DNA of 64,000 nt, from NCBI GenBank assembly GCA_002682825.1, contig NOKP01000019.1, forward strand, positions 310,001 through 374,000. Direction: 5' to 3'. The notes below the pieces were generated by a model. That model was given only the letters and a program-made list of their open reading frames with translations, was not told the DNA's origin and ran no database searches. This stretch comes from Neonectria sp. B-13. Taxonomy: Eukaryota > Ascomycota > Sordariomycetes > Hypocreales > Nectriaceae. The position numbers and the translations under genes were made by a program. Within the stretch, counting starts at the first letter, position 1; each line of letters begins with the position of its first letter. Positions 27,101-32,119 of the stretch are shown here, one piece after another.

Positions 27101-30100
27101 GAACAAGGCCGTGTTGGAGAGCTGCAGTGCGTGTTGGACTTCCGCCAAAGGGATATGGCGATACTCCAGGCTGTCCAGGTAGTCCTTCTGCACGAGGGTC
27201 ATCATGTCCCCCAAAGTGGTAGAAACACCAACGTTGACGCGGCACACCACCATATTGATGACAGGCCCGACAACGTCGCGGATGCCCTGGATCGGTGAGT
27301 CACGCGCCGATGTGAGGTAGCCGAAGCATACCTCCTCCGAGGCGGTATACAACCCCAAGGTCAATGCCCAAGCAGCATAGATGGCATTGACAATGGTGAC
27401 TCCTCGATCGTCACACAGGCTCTGCAACTCTGGCAACTCCTCAAACTTGACTCTGACATGCCTCAGGTCCTTTGATTCTACCGCATTCCCATCGTCGAGG
27501 ACGGGGAAGTGGCACGGCTCAATGCCCGACAGGTACGAGCTCCAGTAGTCGATGCCAGGTTGAATAGCCTGGTCTTGGAGGTGTTTGATGTAGTTGCGAT
27601 ACAGCGGGGCTTCGCCAGATCCAAGGCGTCCCTCATATGCCAATGCGAGGTCTCGGAAGACAATTGACAGAGAAGTACCATCCATGATGACGTGACTAAT
27701 GTCAAGGCGGCAGAAGACCTTGCCGCTCTTCGATGTGCAGATCTCGAAGTGATGCAACAGCTGAGCATTGTCCTTTTGGTGGAGAGGTGGTGCGCTCAGA
27801 GCAGTGATTGCGTCTTCCTCCGTGTCCCTCTCTGATTGAACGAGCGGGAAGTCGACTTCTTTCAGCACCACCTGGTCGTAGAGCGAATCCTGCTGAGCAA
27901 CGCTTTCCACAAAGATGGTTCTGAGCATAGGGTGGTATTCAATGATGCGTTTCCAGGCATTGGCAAGCTTCGTCACGTCCACGGGCAGATTGTTTCTGCT
28001 CTTGACCTCGTGGAGAGTGTAGGCAGCATAGAAGGCACTGTTCTTGGTGGTGCTGACCAAGAGTCCTGATTGCATAGGAGAGCAAGGATAGGCATCTTCG
28101 ACTAGGTCCATCGACGTGACTCCAGCCTGGGGGAGCTTTTCCTCCGTCATGAGCTCAAGGCGGTCATAGGTAAGGGAGAGAAGCGGGAAGTCGCTCAGCG
28201 TAGGCTCGGGCGCCCTGGCGCTCAGCTCTTCAACCAGGACACCGAGGCTCTGTTGGCAGGAAGCAATCCACTGACGGATCTTGGGCTGATGGTTCATGTT
28301 CTGGTTGAAGACAAACGAGAACCGGAGAGATCCTTTCAGGATGACGGCAGAGACTTCGAACAAGGAAATGCAAGTCGTCAGTGGGCCGACGTCTGCACCA
28401 TCGGTGGCACCTCTGACCTCTCCCGCGATATCCCTAGCAGGAGTAAAGAGGGCGCCCTCACGCTCCAGCTGCTGATACTGGCCAAGGTAGTTGAAGGTAA
28501 TCTCCAGCGGCCAGTGACGGGCAAACGCGTCTTTGCCCGCCTGTGTCAGCCAGCGGCTCGCAAAGTACGGCCTTCCGCTGTCAGGAACCTTGCGTCGTCC
28601 ATCCTTTACCAGCTTCGCCGTGTCAAAAAGACTCGACTCAGCCGTTGATCCGGCGAAGACTGGGTAAATGGTTGTGAACCATCCAACTACGTTGGACAGG
28701 TCGATGGCAGCGTCCCAGGGCTCCCTGCCGTGCCCTTCGGCGAAGACAGCAGGGATCGGGCGGTCGGTAAAGGTCTGAGCAAAGGAGAAGATCATGGCTG
28801 CCAGAAGGACGTCGGGAATCTCGGTGCGCAACGCCTCGTGGCACTTTGACAGGAGGAGGGATGTCTGCGCGGATCCAATTTCGAAGCCCTCACAAGCCAT
28901 CTGCCCATAGACGTTGGGCGTCTTGTCCATTCCCCAGTACTCTGCATTCCCATCAGGGATGCCGTGGACAGGAAGAACCTGCTCCGGTGTCTGAGCCTCT
29001 GCATGTTCCAATTGCGTCTTGCACCAGGTCTGGAAAGGCAAGGGGCGATCTGTATCAGAGACTAGTTCCGGCCGGAGTAGCAGCTCTTCCAGTTCCTGGA
29101 GAATGATTCTCCAAGAAACGAGGTCAATGACCAGATGATGTGCGACGACGAACAAGAGCTCCTCTTCTCCCTTGAGATCAATGAGGTCAGCAGCAAACAT
29201 CGGGCCGTCGGTTTCGTTGAGGCAAGTCTGGCTGTCGACGAGTGAATGATCGATTTCCTCACTTGAGGCCAGCGTGAGAGTGCGTAACCGATACGAGGAC
29301 GTGACCTCGTTGGTAACTCGCTGCTGCCATTCACCGTCTGCATCCTGGCTAAACCTGGCACGCAGCATCGAGTGTCTCCGTATAATGGTCTCGATGGCCT
29401 TGCGCATGTCCGACTGCAGAATACGTTGGCTTGTGCGGAGGAGGAAGCTCTGGTTGTAGTGGCCTTGGGAGTGGTTGGGTCGGGAAAAGTAGAGCTTCTG
29501 GATGGGCGAGAGCTCGAACGGCTGTTCCAGAATCTCCTGGTGGAACAACGGCGTCTCGATATCCTTGACATGCAGCGCCAGTGCGCTGATTGATTTGCAT
29601 GTAATGATGTGCGAGACAGCCAGGCCGAGGCCGCGTTTCCTGCACTCGCTCATGACCTGCATGGCAGAGATAGAGTCACCGCCAACGCTCAAGAACGACT
29701 GGCGAAGGCCAAGCTGGTCCACGTTGAGGTTCAACACGTGGCTCCAGATCTTGTGGAGCTCCAACTCCGTCTTGCTGGCAAACGTCATATCCTCCGAGGA
29801 CCCGGTGGCTGTGATGGGGTTCAGTTGACGGTATAGAGCCTCGCTCATATCGTCAACCCACTTCGCAGTCTGCTTACGATCGAGCTTCCCCGACTGTAGA
29901 CGAGGGATGAACTCGACGGCGAGCCACATGGAAGGGACCATGTACGGCGGCAATCGCTCGGTAAGTAGCTGCTTTGCCTCTGCGACCTTGACTCTGGCAG
30001 TATCCTCTAGCTGGCCGTCAACCAACTTGTAAGGTTGGCCCTTGGGCACAAGGTCTTGGTTCAAGGCATCGCTGAGCTGGATCATGGCCAAAAGTCTGCC

Positions 30101-32119
30101 TTTGCAGAAGCCTTCCTTTGGCAGGACTATCATGCCATGCTTGATGCTAGGGCTGACGTTGAGATGGTGCTCAATCTCGCCCAGCTCTATCCGCTGGCCG
30201 TGAAACTTGATTTGCGAGTCCTTGCGCCCAGCAATGTGAAAGGTTCCGTCGTGGTTGTACTTGACGAGGTCGCCCGTCTTGTACATGCGCCGCGGGCCAT
30301 TTTCCCGAGGTTGACTCCGTGTCCACTCGGGGTCGACAATGAAGGCATCGCTCGTCTTCTCGGGCTCTTTGTAGTACTCCCGTGCAAGCGTGTGGCCTTC
30401 AATCACCAGCTCACCGACCGCCCCGACAGGCATCAGTCGGTCGTGGTTGTATCGGTCAACAACCCAGCTGTGAATGCCGACTTGATGACCGATATTCAAC
30501 GGATTCTTGCCTTCCCTCATGCCTCGATGGACGTGCGAAACGACAGACGTCTCCGCAGGCCCATAGCAGTTGATGAGGTTGATGTGAGACCATGAACGAA
30601 TGATGGCTTGGGTCATGGCCTCACCGCCGGTGACGAGTGTCTTCAAACACGGCACATTGGCAGGGTTGATGAATTTGACAAATGTCGGCGTCAACAGGGC
30701 CCAGTTGGCTCGGAGTTGGGTGATGGCCTCCTCGATGGCATTCAGCCGAGCGTCTTCACTGGGTATGCAGACACAGCCGCCCAGTATCAGACATGTGAGG
30801 ATTTCAGTGATGCTCACGTCAAAAGTAGACGCGGCGAACTGTAGTGATCGTGTGTTAGAGTCCATCATCATGGCAGGCCCGTGAGCAAGGGCGCTCGACA
30901 AGAGAGCCCCGTGTTGAATCAACGCGCCCTTAGGCTCGCCCGTGGTGCCGCTTGTGAATATCATGTAGGCGCCGTTACTCCACGAGCCGCAGTCAACCTC
31001 GCTGCCGTGTTCGGCCAGTTCTGTGAAGAGCTGGTCGTCTACCGGAATCAACTCGGTTGCTGCGGTTTCGAGCATGCCCAGATGATGGCGAGAACACAAA
31101 ATGGTCTTGGCTCCCACCTTGTGTGTCAGGGCCTGCAGACGCGGCAATGGATGGGTGGGATCAAGGGGCACGAAGATGCCGCCTGCCTTGAGCACCGCCA
31201 GCATCGCAACGACAGTCCACTTGGACTTGTCGAAGCAAATCGGCACAAAGACCTCGGGCCCGACACCGGAGGCTTGTAGGCGGCAGGCGAGACGGTCTGA
31301 CAGAGACAGGAGCTGTGCGTATGAGAAGCTGCCGTCCCAAGCGCAAATCGACTCTGCCTCGGGGCGCGAGGCTCCCTGCTCGGATATGACTTGGTGTATA
31401 CACTTCTGTACATTGTTCTTCTGGGTGCTGTTCCACCCCAGGACTTGCTGCTCATTCTGTGTGCTGAAGCAGTTGAGGTCTGATATGAGAGTCTCTGGAT
31501 GGCTCATCATCTCACTAACGATCTTGTCGTAAGTGTTGCTGACGTTCTCCGCCTGTTCTCGGGTCATGAAGGAGGGATCCCACGAGAAGACGGTGTCGAG
31601 TGTGACGGGGTCCACTGAAAGTCGGATCTTGCACCATGAAGCAGACTCTTCTCTGTTGGTCTGATTGTGATCACCATCGTTGCTTAGCCTGCGGGCCAAG
31701 CTGCGGATGGAGAGTGTGGTGTTGAATAGGGTATTTGCGTTGCTCTCTGGTAACAGCAACAGGCCGGAAAAGCTCTCGGCCAAAATGCTTTGAACATTCT
31801 GCTCTGCGGGAATATGCAGCTGTGCGGTTCGTGTAACGCCGTCTGTACGGCCTAGGCTTTCGCAATTGTTGTGCTCACTGTCGAAGCCGAAACAGACGCT
31901 CTCGAGTCCAGTGAAACATGCGAGGAGAACTCCCCACGCAGCGCATAGGACACTGCATGTCTGGGACAGGTCTCCATCGACAATGTGTCCCAGCCTGCCA
32001 TGGAAACTCAGGAATTCAGACTGGTTCTCCTCACCCACGTCGAATGCCGGAAAGATGCAAGGCTCCAAATCTTGCAAAGATCGACTAGCGACATGAACAC
32101 TGCCGGGAGGTGGGGCCAT
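9188..32119 (-). CDS. Giant non-ribosomal peptide synthetase, five A and six T domains, NRPS4-like
   Basis: One uninterrupted frame encodes 7,643 residues from the ATG at 32119 (context aaccATGG). Domain order, with approximate residues of diagnostic motifs, is: partial C (1-235); A1 (core 391), T1 (810), E1 (998); C2 (1475), A2 (1940), T2 (2355); C3 (2556), A3 (3020), T3 (3438), E3 (3620); C4 (4097), A4 (4560), T4 (4985); C5 (5190), A5 (5658), T5 (6078), E5 (6268); C6 (6749), T6 (7127); terminal C (7357). All T domains have GGDS. The E domains have HHLV[IV]D and EGHGREPWD. C2, C4 and C6, which follow E domains, have SHxxxDG or NHxxxDG; C3 and C5 have HHALYD. The last C reads SHAQYDG, as in fungal cyclising CT domains. 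No thioesterase or reductase is present. The layout matches what I recall of Fusarium NRPS4 (fusahexin). The predicted product is a cyclic D/L-alternating hexapeptide. Its residues are not predicted with confidence. Confidence 0.97.
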   Translation of the reverse strand: MAPPPGSVHVASRSLQDLEPCIFPAFDVGEENQSEFLSFHGRLGHIVDGDLSQTCSVLCAAWGVLLACFTGLESVCFGFDSEHNNCESLGRTDGVTRTAQLHIPAEQNVQSILAESFSGLLLLPESNANTLFNTTLSIRSLARRLSNDGDHNQTNREESASWCKIRLSVDPVTLDTVFSWDPSFMTREQAENVSNTYDKIVSEMMSHPETLISDLNCFSTQNEQQVLGWNSTQKNNVQKCIHQVISEQGASRPEAESICAWDGSFSYAQLLSLSDRLACRLQASGVGPEVFVPICFDKSKWTVVAMLAVLKAGGIFVPLDPTHPLPRLQALTHKVGAKTILCSRHHLGMLETAATELIPVDDQLFTELAEHGSEVDCGSWSNGAYMIFTSGTTGEPKGALIQHGALLSSALAHGPAMMMDSNTRSLQFAASTFDVSITEILTCLILGGCVCIPSEDARLNAIEEAITQLRANWALLTPTFVKFINPANVPCLKTLVTGGEAMTQAIIRSWSHINLINCYGPAETSVVSHVHRGMREGKNPLNIGHQVGIHSWVVDRYNHDRLMPVGAVGELVIEGHTLAREYYKEPEKTSDAFIVDPEWTRSQPRENGPRRMYKTGDLVKYNHDGTFHIAGRKDSQIKFHGQRIELGEIEHHLNVSPSIKHGMIVLPKEGFCKGRLLAMIQLSDALNQDLVPKGQPYKLVDGQLEDTARVKVAEAKQLLTERLPPYMVPSMWLAVEFIPRLQSGKLDRKQTAKWVDDMSEALYRQLNPITATGSSEDMTFASKTELELHKIWSHVLNLNVDQLGLRQSFLSVGGDSISAMQVMSECRKRGLGLAVSHIITCKSISALALHVKDIETPLFHQEILEQPFELSPIQKLYFSRPNHSQGHYNQSFLLRTSQRILQSDMRKAIETIIRRHSMLRARFSQDADGEWQQRVTNEVTSSYRLRTLTLASSEEIDHSLVDSQTCLNETDGPMFAADLIDLKGEEELLFVVAHHLVIDLVSWRIILQELEELLLRPELVSDTDRPLPFQTWCKTQLEHAEAQTPEQVLPVHGIPDGNAEYWGMDKTPNVYGQMACEGFEIGSAQTSLLLSKCHEALRTEIPDVLLAAMIFSFAQTFTDRPIPAVFAEGHGREPWDAAIDLSNVVGWFTTIYPVFAGSTAESSLFDTAKLVKDGRRKVPDSGRPYFASRWLTQAGKDAFARHWPLEITFNYLGQYQQLEREGALFTPARDIAGEVRGATDGADVGPLTTCISLFEVSAVILKGSLRFSFVFNQNMNHQPKIRQWIASCQQSLGVLVEELSARAPEPTLSDFPLLSLTYDRLELMTEEKLPQAGVTSMDLVEDAYPCSPMQSGLLVSTTKNSAFYAAYTLHEVKSRNNLPVDVTKLANAWKRIIEYHPMLRTIFVESVAQQDSLYDQVVLKEVDFPLVQSERDTEEDAITALSAPPLHQKDNAQLLHHFEICTSKSGKVFCRLDISHVIMDGTSLSIVFRDLALAYEGRLGSGEAPLYRNYIKHLQDQAIQPGIDYWSSYLSGIEPCHFPVLDDGNAVESKDLRHVRVKFEELPELQSLCDDRGVTIVNAIYAAWALTLGLYTASEEVCFGYLTSARDSPIQGIRDVVGPVINMVVCRVNVGVSTTLGDMMTLVQKDYLDSLEYRHIPLAEVQHALQLSNTALFNTALSYRKLPPTEQNPPDLVFEECRPTYDPDEYNVSVNIEAGEADMAIDLMYWSDTLSDGQAANVASTFTKALSNVLHHCNQPIAQLEHLGTRHCQQLGQWNQQMPEAIESCVHDLFKQQAISRPDAPAIASWDMDFTYAELDLASTKLAHHISSLGVGLEVLVLVCFDKSAFAIVAMLAILKAGGACVPLDPAHPDAALRLRSEDTGASIALVAPSMVPRFSNMVKQTVAVDADLLQNIVVPQDLSLPQVIPHNACFVIYTSGSTGRPKGVVLEHRGIATNAEYSGAKLGYEQDSRVLQFASYTFDNSLAEIFTTLTRGGCVCVPSDHERLNDLAGAINRLQVTFADITPTVACFLQPTDVPTLKTLALGGEAVTSKCVDIWRDFVSLRCCYGPSECSVNSTYSGDIAQPGKATNIGRAIGSLAWVVDAADHNSLVPIGCAGELLIDGPIVSRGYLNLPEKMAQSFITPPAWLQGISQGGSPDRRLYKTGDLVRYDSDGTLMYLGRKDTQVKLNGQRIELGEIEHHIEQNLSEGSQSAVELIVSGGKKSLACFVCADADGSVPDSSDESSILDMYDSFRALAKDLEVTLSTKIPAYMIPSVWLPISKMPLTSSGKLNRRGLRLQAQAVPASRMASYKLATTSGRAPSSGIEKKLADMWAHVLNIDAASIGVDDHFFKLGGDSIGAMRLVTLARQSDMHLTVASIFQKPSLLDMAHAALPMSKTAVTVVQPFSLLSNAPSLDVFKREVAAFARINAQAIQDIYPCTAIQEGLMALSNKEPGAYVAQLVYRLPDDIDILRFKKAWHLVVKAEPTLRTRIVHTEDVGFVQVVVADDAPEWSSVASLSDLEESRRQLPLHNGGRLTNHTVVGDGSTGVLFVWTIHHALYDGWCLPVILDKVKQCYQEDIGPSQLSGPSYANFIRYLTGLDSEQADEFWQSRLSNMSAQHFPRLPNPDYQASASSLMIHKAELNRPSGSEITAATRIRAAWALTVAAYSAANDVVFWETVTGRDAPVPGIEEMVGATLATVPTRMVLEPSQTVAEFLGTVQAESAEARAHQYVGIHRIKRLNSDTAMACGAQNLIAINNGSRESADSFWDEQTNEMAGTNFYSYPLMLSCHIGDAELETVVHFDQGVISEPQMQRVMDQFAFMLDSVSSSELSDEKLGDLAMLSLRDRETLQDMNGAIPSPVNRLVHDVIKARGAAQAQDKLAVCAWDNNLTYAELDHLSTQLACILVDNGIGGNSIVPFCMEKSSLVVVSILAILKSGAAFVPLDPAHPDARINGILADVEATVVLCSPQYAERVESLGPKAIPVSRAFINGISPREQPAPSLSISSPAYVIFTSGTTGKPKGTIVDHSAFCTGATAHGSAMGMTESSRVLQFASHTFDASIMEILTTLIHGGTVCVPSDEERINDVAGAINRMDVNWTLLTPSVAQLIQPSLVPGLKTLVLGGEAMSSAHISSWGSSVQLMNAYGPSETAVVAAVNTAVTFASGPSNIGRAVGGLCWVTDATNHDRLVPIGAVGELVVEGPILAQGYLKNPQKTAESFITNPRWCSQFSDAAANTERRMYKTGDLVKLAEDGTIVFQGRKDNQVKVNGQRLELSEVEHHLGADPAVQYGLAAIPSSGPCKKRLVAVLSLQSLAGIKRETTNGEMQLVGKHASSSHLTGIRERMAGYLAAYMIPSTWIVVDHIRLLPSGKLDRRNVVNWVEEMTAEHHQLVLDAQEQASALDREASEVEVKLRAAWAKVLNLKVDKVPFKQSFLHLGGDSISAMQLMAVCRSSNMAVTVGQIMQSKSIVELASHATAVEEVVYDQEQENTPFDLSPIQKVYFECMGAESTHFNQSMLLGTTRTITPQELSTALETIIETHSMLRARFSEENGSWSQRITNNIAGSYALRSHTSVDQSRLSALIEESQKSLNIVQGPLCAADIFEMEGNGTQIVAFVAHHLVIDVVSWNIILQDLEGLLSSAAYSPAKPLSFQTWNSMQHEQAQKATLEQVFHDVQIPQHDLSYWGMQGVPNLHGDSITETFEMATNDSLLLLGPCHDAFQTDVVDVLLASLLASFHKTFSDRPSVPSIFNEGHGREPWDDKLDLSRTVGWFTTLCPVYLPESLPAEADILDIVRWVKDFRRKVPGKGRPYFAHSLLSQEGQTHTQEWPVEIAFNFLGQTQQAESGESVFKSLGGSMLDSVNSETDIGATVPRLALFEISASFTGNSLSFSFSFNRHMDRQRSIRNWIEACSTSISQAVQRLSQAKPEPTTADLSLLPLTFRGLSQIEEKLSEVGIASLNDLEAAYPCSPVQQGILFTQIRNPEYYAYSITFTVNCAQPGDAVDMQRLGDAWQNVVRHHSSLRTVFLDSLLHEGAMDQVVLKKHVANIAILECTDDELAQRLGTHSSLGLPANQPPHRLSIFKTPEGTVICVLEMSHAIADGTSMPILFRDLALAYEGTLAASSLSVYRDYVAHLQESRSSKTVNYWKNYLTGTETCCLPTLTDGAAEPKVLRALDQEISRARDLQAFCTERGVTLSNVLQLAWALVLQAYTGLDDVCFGYLVAGRDIPVRDIDEAVGVFINMLVCRVHINPSTSLGDVLETVQADLVGAMQHKQVSLADVQHEMGTSNAPLFNTAYSFQRRSVSKSMATGPISFDVSDAQDPSEYDMTVNVEVWDSSAELQLCYWTDKISDSQAKNIASTFDQVVSSIVAYDSATPIGELNFLSEYCSQQLASWNDAEPEFLETCVHHVFEHNAEQRPDETPAVQAWDASFTYLELDAMASRLAQHLVSLGVKPETYVPLCFEKSAWTVVAMMAVLKAGGAFVPLDPTHPPERINFLIRSVDSKLILCSSSLTQKFGSLGIQTFAVSQESVSQLPDTAGSLQVQVAPNNPAYIIFTSGTTGLPKGTIIEHSAFTTGGTAHAKAIKMTSASRVLQFASHTFDASIMEILSTLLVGGCICIPSDQERMNDLAAAITKLNVNWTLLTPSVANVLKPGIVPTLKVLVTGGEAMSKDHITKWANNAALVNAYGPSETSVIAATSTKVDDDGTVLNREPATIGHAVGSRCWIVDPRNHNRLMPIGSIGELVVEGPIVARGYLGNEAKTRDAFIKHPAWRTSMQLAGDRIDRMYKTGDLVAYNSDGSFNYMARKDTQIKLNGQRIELGEIEHHVKSNLPADVQSVVDLVIPQTKTSTKALAVFFTSEEKVEDAELGEINDILLPMSSASSKLGQSLKTALRGALPSYMVPTIYIPVVKMPWTLAGKLDRQRLKAIVQSIPPQQMAAYKLAGASQKRVPTTSMQRKLQKVWGKVLNLGSDAISRDDSFFRLGGDSVGAMKLVAAARMEDVVLTVMNVFKHPKLSDMATSCGLSNDARVTVVKSLSLLRDVASPSLLLDELAERCGIRSSQIQDVYPCSSLQEGLVTSSMQQPGAYVAKNVFELPGSVDLDRFKLAWQKTVDQVDILRSRIVNAQSLKSYQVVLQPQEIEWDDHSSLKSANDNTKPVPKQNGGALARYTIVNSADAGSRYFVWTVHHALYDAWSMPSVLKLVSQFYYGDGVDSLTPIVPFANFIKYLEDVDVQASDEFWKARLQGASVPHFPPVTSTSDAESSGASLKHTIQYSRGSLDMDITIPTVVRAAWALVMGSQTGSDDVVFGETLSGRDIALDNVGDILGPTLTTVPSRIRIDWDATVSHFLKTLHEQAAEVIPYQHAGLQNIKRLGDAMAVACDFKNLLVIQSAEETTSQQEFLQPLEDELEQQSFFTYPLVVECAIEAHNIVLTMHHDEAVMTSWQVKRVAHQFDALVEQLISMSREPTRKVAELQLCSQEDVRIIKEWNHFTFKYVEESIPSLFWQSASTQPHATAIRAWDGQLSYDAVRQHAIRLAKFLVQKGVRAETLVPCCMDKSLWTSVSMLAVTLAGGALVPLDPAHPPARHAEIVRDCKSRLALCSPQYQDRFNGLVESVVLVNSDLFTATLPREDVASQDLPSVASRDAAFVIYTSGSTGKPKGVVIDHGSFCASSKAFMKRMNLTRTSSVFHFTSYAFDIAMGETFGTWINGACLCVPSEEMRTGDLPGAMNTLGATWAFLTPSVANIQDASSFKTLQTLVCGGEALTPETIGTWADKVELINGYGPAECTIFAVANADVSVGKLHTNIGRAMDGGHTWVVDARDHNRLVPLGCVGELLISGPILARGYLNDGEKTAESFIENPAWMHLFASEKHQQPMRLYKTGDLVKYCPDGTLTYMGRKDHQVKLHGQRMELGEIEARLESDQRICHALVNLPASGICKGRLVAIVSLANLMSDESCIASSSLVPVSTSIMEAARAQISAIQGHLSENLPPYMVPSVWLVVEAIPLLLSGKLDRASAQTWLANMDADTYKIAVGSEGSEDIVEPNTSVGRQLRRIWSSVLNIAEDETPINRSFISLGGDSITAIQTMTRCRDQSIRLSMQEIMRGKSITELATLIETEGRQSQNDVPEYEEQVNRAFELSPIQQLFFNNSFNKDHGDRFNQSQLLSVKSPVDVSRFEHAVHALVQRHSMLRSRFNRSPDGQWTQQIASDVEASYSFRFHKLAARSDMISFIAASQKSIDISGPVFVVDLFEQPDGSQVVSLIAHHLVVDIVSWINIIQDLEAFLTTASPKSSKPFSFQAWNAAQTEHAKSLEKHGEGLLSFPVQPADLYFWGMSNTTNAYGDVTRKSFVVSDADIVSLVLGDSHTALKTEPLDLFVSALLQSFGHTFGERELPTLFNEGHGREPWDHTIDLSQTVGWFTSLCPVHLSLDNLNLDDTIDSVRRVKDVRRSVPSNGRPYFAHRYLTESGKRDLGNHEPMEVLLNYLGRTQQTSQSDSLLGSVDFPMTEEEMNMISDVAPETRRLALFEISISILDEGISFTFMYNKHMLHQNRIDKWVSNCEEVLIDAARKLSEAPYTPTLSDFPLMPFGYTGLHELVTKSLPAVHVRFDEVEDMYPCSPMQTGMLLSQLLDPSQYLFHTVLEVTPSGFTVDAQKLSQACAQVIDRHPALRTVFVDSVYRGGTFDQVVLKPRDTRISVIKCREIEVMAKLNAKSLEKTNKGSGPMLPYQITICQTPQGKVFMKLEMNHAVTDGASISVIMRDITNAYTNSLPSTEAPSYKEYIKYISNQSVDSSLNFWTSYLSGAQSTSFPTINPDSTGGRSLGSVAVDFGRFAHLHSLSSESGVTFSNIILAAWALMLRSYTKSEDVCFGYLASGRDARIDGIDEIVGPFINMLVFRFQFAPGMLLKRLFLDAQEDYLANLPHQHFSLARVSHVLGRKKRGFFNTAVSIQNAGSPSGSDPKALTYESVEAFDPSEYAVTLNVNTTRGDEGIVFRYWTDVLSDSQAEDLALTMSDLLGDFIDHSEEALSHLRLFQGSQLLTNGYTHTHEVDYWTSQHDDVNCKAIINSSASSKSSTDLGALLFSPPNRSSPFPRGRDQLHHKLSALWRETLDLGDVTVSYEDSFFELGGDSIVAMSMVGNAREMEIPLTVADIFKNPTFGPMLECLLERSDKDYETASSDDKTYFSSSKKEAASVDEEVYEPFSMLGQADAEQFVRDHVCTVAGVSRASIMDVLPTTDFQAQAIEGSLLESRWMLNYFHLDGEGPLDIGLLRESINNVVASYDVLRTVFVPHQKTYLQVVLRQVQPELTVYDVGHVEQFTSTLELNHRHEAPRPEQPSLRFIVARQRSSARHRIFLRISHAQYDGVCFPAILQALKTCYEGEPILPTPSYATYIRGALGKITLEHYAYWKGLLKDSTPTDVIHRERTSLHTVPTQVLKQVIPTRSLASFNITTATVVKAAWSIVLAKATGKTDVVFGHLISGRNVGSVPGIESIVGPCLNVVPVRVCHQPSWTVLHLLQHIQNQQVDNMPYESLGFKEIIDKCTDWNDDGSNGFSTVVQHQSMSQTGSLTIGGNTYEVGAMASQEDTADFSVVTTPQDANNTEVCLLYARDGAIDTAFAEQIFDSLCNTIMAFSEDPTACVIQP
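9191..12290 (-). other. NRPS terminal C6-T6-CT unit without an A domain
   Basis: C6 begins at YPCSPMQTG and has NHAVTDGAS. It is followed by only about 100 residues of low-complexity linker (Ser-rich, around 10830-11000) where an A domain would need about 500. T6 has ELGGDSIVAM. The terminal C domain begins near LPTTDFQAQA and carries SHAQYDG. The sixth residue must therefore be charged onto T6 by another A domain, and CT most likely releases the peptide by cyclisation. Boundaries are approximate. Confidence 0.88.
12350..16960 (-). other. NRPS module 5: C5-A5-T5-E5 (D-residue)
   Basis: C5 begins at YPCSSLQEG and has HHALYDAW. A5 has YTSGSTGKPKG, the divergent segment FDIAMGETFG at the start of the pocket, and the by-eye code DIGFVGGIFK. 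T5 has SLGGDSITAI. E5 has HHLVVDIVSW and EGHGREPWD. In the published model for Fusarium NRPS4, as I recall it, the last A-containing module supplies two residues, one to its own carrier and one to the A-less module. Boundaries are approximate. Confidence 0.85.
17060..20260 (-). other. NRPS module 4: C4-A4-T4 (L-residue)
   Basis: C4 begins at YPCSPVQQG and has SHAIADG. A4 has FTSGTTGLPKG and the by-eye code DAMLVGAVIK, differing from A3 at a single position. T4 has RLGGDSVGAM. With no E domain the residue stays L. Boundaries are approximate. Confidence 0.85.
20300..24830 (-). other. NRPS module 3: C3-A3-T3-E3 (D-residue)
   Basis: C3 begins at YPCTAIQEG and has HHALYDG, the form expected after an L-residue. 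A3 has FTSGTTGKPKG and the by-eye code DAMLVGAVVK. T3 has HLGGDSISAM. E3 has HHLVIDVVSW and EGHGREPWD. The residue is therefore epimerised to D. The A3 pocket is almost the same as the A4 pocket. Boundaries are approximate. Confidence 0.85.
24960..28110 (-). other. NRPS module 2: C2-A2-T2 (L-residue)
   Basis: C2 begins at YPCSPMQSG and has SHVIMDG at the active site, the form shared with the other C domains that follow E domains here. A2 has YTSGSTGRPKG and a by-eye pocket code of DNADAGCVNK, clearly different from A1, A3, A4 and A5. T2 has KLGGDSIGAM. There is no E domain, so the residue stays L. Boundaries are approximate. Confidence 0.85.
28160..31440 (-). other. NRPS module 1: A1-T1-E1 (starter, D-residue)
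   Basis: A1 has the core FTSGTTGEPKG and ends near SGKLDRK. Aligning it by eye to the GrsA pocket gives the specificity code DVTLVGCVVK. T1 carries SVGGDSIS. E1 carries HHLVIDLVSW and VGWFTTIYP. This starter module would load residue 1 and hand it on as the D-form. Substrate is not assigned: the code suggests a small or hydrophobic residue, but I cannot match it confidently. Boundaries are approximate. Confidence 0.85.
31400..32119 (-). other. NRPS N-terminal half condensation domain
   Basis: Residues 1 to about 235 match only the C-terminal half of a C domain: AWGVLLACFTGLESVCFGF corresponds to the conserved latch-side segment, and the region up to the A1 linker follows normal spacing. The N-terminal half with the HHxxxDG active site is absent. 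Such truncated starter C domains occur in several fungal NRPSs. It is probably structural rather than catalytic. Boundaries are approximate. Confidence 0.8.
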
